Source of the DNA: SLJN01 sp964505385
GTDB taxonomy: Bacteria; Bacteroidota; Rhodothermia; Balneolales; Natronogracilivirgulaceae
Assembly (NCBI GenBank): GCA_964505385.1
Contig: CAZDIA010000088.1
Coordinates: forward strand, 1-7,802
Reading direction: 5' to 3'
DNA length: 7,802 nucleotides
Positions within the stretch are counted from its first letter, which is position 1, and each line of letters starts with the position of its first letter. Below, one piece after another: positions 5,835-7,802 of the stretch. The notes below the pieces were generated by a model. That model saw only the letters and a program-made list of their open reading frames with translations. It ran no database searches and had not been told where the DNA came from. The position numbers were made by a program, and so were the translations under genes.

Positions 5835-6938
5835 TCAATGCATTCTTTTACGACGGTTGCGGATATAATCTTCGAAAATATAACCGCCAAGGTCATCGAG
5901 CGAAGCAAAGTAAGCTTTCCCTTTATTCGCTTCACTGAGCTCACGAACAAAATTCTGTAAATACGGATCGCGGGCTATCATAAAAGTTGTGATATTGATG
6001 TTATTACGCCGGCATTTGACAGCTTCATCAAGTACCCGGTTTAAGATTCTTCGATCGAGGCCAAAACTGTTTTTATATAGTCTTCCACCATCAAACATGG
6101 CTGAGGGTTTGCCGTCAGTAATCATGAAGATTTGCTTATTGACGTTTTTCTTCTGCATTAATAAATGTTGCGCCAGTTGCAATCCCGCTTGAGTATTAGT
6201 ATGGTAGGGGCCAACTTTTAAATACGGTAAGTCTTTTATAGTCACCTGCCATGCATCATTACCGAATGCAATGATATCCAGTGTATCTTTGCTGTACTGC
6301 TGCTTGATCATCTCTGATAATCCCATCGCTACCTGTTTGGCCGGAGTTATTCGATCTTCTCCATATAAAACCATGGAATGGCTCAGGTCAATCATCAATA
6401 CCGTGGCATTGGATGTGAAGTATTCGGTTTCATGAACACGGAGGTCATCTTCGCCAAGAGAGAATGAGTCCAGGTTACTGTGCTTCAATGAATTTAGAAG
6501 TGTTCCAGTGCCATCTATCTGGCTGATTTCGTCTCCGAATTGCCAGCTGCGGGTCTCAGGTTCAGGCTCCAGTCCTTTCCCGGTGAATTTTGTCCTGTGA
6601 TCTCCCAGTGAACCTCTTTTCATTCCACGGAACATTTCTTCAAGGGATTTCCTGCGAAGCGATCGTTCTGTTTTGCCGGTCAGGATTAATGTTTGATTTT
6701 CCTGATCATTCTCAATGTAACCACGATCCTCGAGTTCCTGGATGAAGTCAGCGATTCCATAGGATTCATCTGTAAGATCATACTCCTTGTCCAATTCGGT
6801 AAGCCAGGAGAGCGCCTGGTCCACATCTCCGCTACTGATCATCAGCAATTGCTGAAACAGGTCTAAAAGGTTATCAAAAGGCTTTTGATGTTTTGATTGA
6901 TTTAATCGTTCATCCCACTCAAGATATCGAAAATGCAT
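5835..6938 (-). CDS. VWA (von Willebrand factor type A) domain protein, cytoplasmic
   Basis: A 367-residue protein with no signal peptide or membrane segment. The N-terminal 170 residues are mostly helical and charged and match nothing I can name. The C-terminal half is a VWA domain with a complete metal-binding (MIDAS) site: DLSHS at 184-188 (Asp184, Ser186, Ser188), Thr247 in YHTNTQAGL, and Asp275 in MITDGKP. The layout (unknown N-terminus, then VWA with 'MIDLSHSM') resembles bacterial proteins distantly related to the ChlD/CoxE/MoxR-associated VWA group, which usually work with an AAA+ ATPase to remodel or insert metal into a target protein. No AAA+ gene is in this window. The C-terminus is very basic (RNRRKRMH). 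It is transcribed convergently to the ompH cluster and divergently from the gene at 7221. The domain call is firm; the cellular role is unknown. Confidence 0.85.
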   Translation of the reverse strand: MHFRYLEWDERLNQSKHQKPFDNLLDLFQQLLMISSGDVDQALSWLTELDKEYDLTDESYGIADFIQELEDRGYIENDQENQTLILTGKTERSLRRKSLEEMFRGMKRGSLGDHRTKFTGKGLEPEPETRSWQFGDEISQIDGTGTLLNSLKHSNLDSFSLGEDDLRVHETEYFTSNATVLMIDLSHSMVLYGEDRITPAKQVAMGLSEMIKQQYSKDTLDIIAFGNDAWQVTIKDLPYLKVGPYHTNTQAGLQLAQHLLMQKKNVNKQIFMITDGKPSAMFDGGRLYKNSFGLDRRILNRVLDEAVKCRRNNINITTFMIARDPYLQNFVRELSEANKGKAYFASLDDLGGYIFEDYIRNRRKRMH

Positions 6939-7220
6939 AATTACGATGCTTAATTTTAGTCGGAGCTTTCAGTTATTGACTATATAGATAAACGGTTTTT
7001 TGGGGTTCTGCATTCATTACAATTATCCGAATAGCCTTCTACACGAGTGCCGCCAAAGAAACAGATATATTAAATCACTCTAAATTTTTATAATAAGATG
7101 TGAACACTAAAAGATACTTTGCGTCTAATAAAATGGATTTTTCAAAATCGCACATTTCATTGGTTTTTGACATCAACATGTTTATTTAAAAAATACAACT
7201 CATGAAAATTTAAAAGAATC
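6939..7220. promoter_or_regulatory. Divergent intergenic region between the VWA gene and the Spy-like gene
   Basis: These 282 AT-rich bases must carry promoters for both flanking genes. I see no coding frame of interest. On the + strand, TATAAT occurs at 7089-7094 without a good -35 partner, and TTGACA at 7167-7172 without a good -10 at 16-18 bases. Neither is a convincing promoter alone. A compact dyad, GATTTT-TC-AAAATC, lies at 7136-7149, about 70 bases before the ATG at 7221, and could be an operator. Nothing clear stands out for the VWA gene. Confidence 0.4.
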
Positions 7221-7769
7221 ATGAAAACTCTAGTATTATTATTTGTAACCGCGATATTTATTGGTGCGAGTGCCAATATTGCAGAAGCTCAGCGGGATTT
7301 AGCGGGCATTCAATATTATTTGTTTTCTGATGAACTTCAGTTAAGTGAAGATCAAAAACAGGAGATATCAGAAATTCTTAAAGATCAGTCCGATAAAAAA
7401 CGCGGAAGGATTCATAAACACCGCAGCGAAAGACATAGGTCTCACCATATCCATGATCATAAACGCCGGCACCACTCATTACAAGCCGGAAGCCGGTTTT
7501 GGAGTGGTATATCATATGAAGTGTTACTTGTTCTCGACGAAGAACAGCGGGATAAGCTTGAAGAGCTGATTGAACGACGGCAGATAGAGCGTCGTAAAAT
7601 GCGAGGTTACATGATGCAATCAAGAATTGAGGCAATGGGTTCGGAGCTGGGATTCAGTGATGAACAAGTTTCTGAATTGAAGGAAATGTACTTTAAAAGA
7701 ATCAAGGAAACCGATACAGACCGGAGAAATCGCGGGCAGAGACGACAAGCTGTTCCGGATGATCCGTGA
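7221..7769 (+). CDS. Small exported Spy/CpxP-like (LTxxQ motif) protein with His-rich insert
   Basis: A 182-residue protein with a signal peptide at residues 1-23 (cleavage after AEA). The mature chain is helical and highly charged. Three segments resemble the LTxxQ motif of Spy/CpxP-type periplasmic proteins: LQLSEDQ (39-45), LVLDEEQ (103-109) and LGFSDEQ (143-149), each leading into a helix. In that family Spy is an ATP-independent chaperone and CpxP a stress sensor inhibitor; some relatives bind metals. Between the first two motifs lies a stretch with nine His in 21 residues (65, 67, 72, 75, 76, 78, 80, 84, 85) mixed with Arg/Lys, suggesting metal or polyanion binding. The C-terminus is Arg-rich. 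Unlike the OmpH proteins upstream, this one is basic. The leader TTTAAAAGAATC gives only a weak ribosome site. No partner gene is visible downstream. The family assignment is by motif only. Confidence 0.7.
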   Translation: MKTLVLLFVTAIFIGASANIAEAQRDLAGIQYYLFSDELQLSEDQKQEISEILKDQSDKKRGRIHKHRSERHRSHHIHDHKRRHHSLQAGSRFWSGISYEVLLVLDEEQRDKLEELIERRQIERRKMRGYMMQSRIEAMGSELGFSDEQVSELKEMYFKRIKETDTDRRNRGQRRQAVPDDP

Positions 7770-7802
7770 TTTAATTAGTGCCTCTCAGTAGTGTCCGGTT
7801 AA

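Noticed and set aside
7167..7172. TTGACA as a sigma-70 -35 box for the gene at 7221
   Set aside because: No acceptable -10 at 16-18 bases downstream (the sequence is AAAATA-like), and this lineage may not use the E. coli consensus.
7345..7635. Alternative frames on both strands within the Spy-like gene
   Set aside because: The main frame has a signal peptide and repeated motifs; the others have neither.
1..7802. CRISPR array, tRNA, rRNA or a defence/toxin-antitoxin system
   Set aside because: No regularly spaced repeats, no cloverleaf-like GTTCRA pattern, and no defence-type proteins were seen on either strand.

Overview
The window is 7.8 kb of ordinary-looking bacterial chromosome with moderate GC (roughly low 40s percent by eye). 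It most resembles the Bacteroidota/Rhodothermota/Balneolota side of the FCB group. Three things point there: the gene order uppS - bamA - tandem ompH/skp, a BamA ending in an aromatic-rich 'FLFNIGSPF' strand, and A/T-rich translation starts with few strong Shine-Dalgarno sites. The strongly acidic periplasmic proteins suggest a marine or halophilic member. That placement is inference; there is no rRNA gene here to confirm it.

Layout. Positions 1-273 (+) hold the C-terminal part of lumazine synthase (ribH). A 55-base spacer with a long imperfect palindrome follows. Next is undecaprenyl diphosphate synthase (uppS, 329-1138, apparent TTG start), then the outer-membrane assembly protein BamA (1203-3731). 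A 302-base spacer (3732-4033) has no obvious gene, only two short open frames and an 8-bp inverted repeat. Three tandem OmpH/Skp-like periplasmic chaperone genes follow (4034-4588, 4659-5192, 5207-5770). They end at a clear stem-loop terminator (5799-5831) that probably also serves the convergent gene on the other strand, a von Willebrand factor A (VWA) domain protein (6938-5835, -). A divergent 282-base promoter region (6939-7220) separates it from a small exported protein (7221-7769, +) with three LTxxQ-like motifs (Spy/CpxP-like) and a histidine-rich insert. The window ends 33 bases later.

How the genes work together. uppS makes the C55 lipid carrier for peptidoglycan and surface polysaccharides. 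BamA folds and inserts outer-membrane beta-barrels. Skp/OmpH proteins carry unfolded barrels across the periplasm. Positions 329-5831 therefore read as one envelope-biogenesis cluster, with no convincing terminator before 5799. The VWA and Spy-like genes are separate units; the Spy-like protein could be another periplasmic chaperone or stress protein, but nothing in the sequence ties it to the cluster.

Novelty. I see no convincing undescribed multi-gene system. The most noteworthy points are three Skp paralogues with a strong net negative charge (the E. coli protein is basic), the palindrome before uppS, the His-rich Spy-like protein, and a VWA protein with no AAA+ partner in view.
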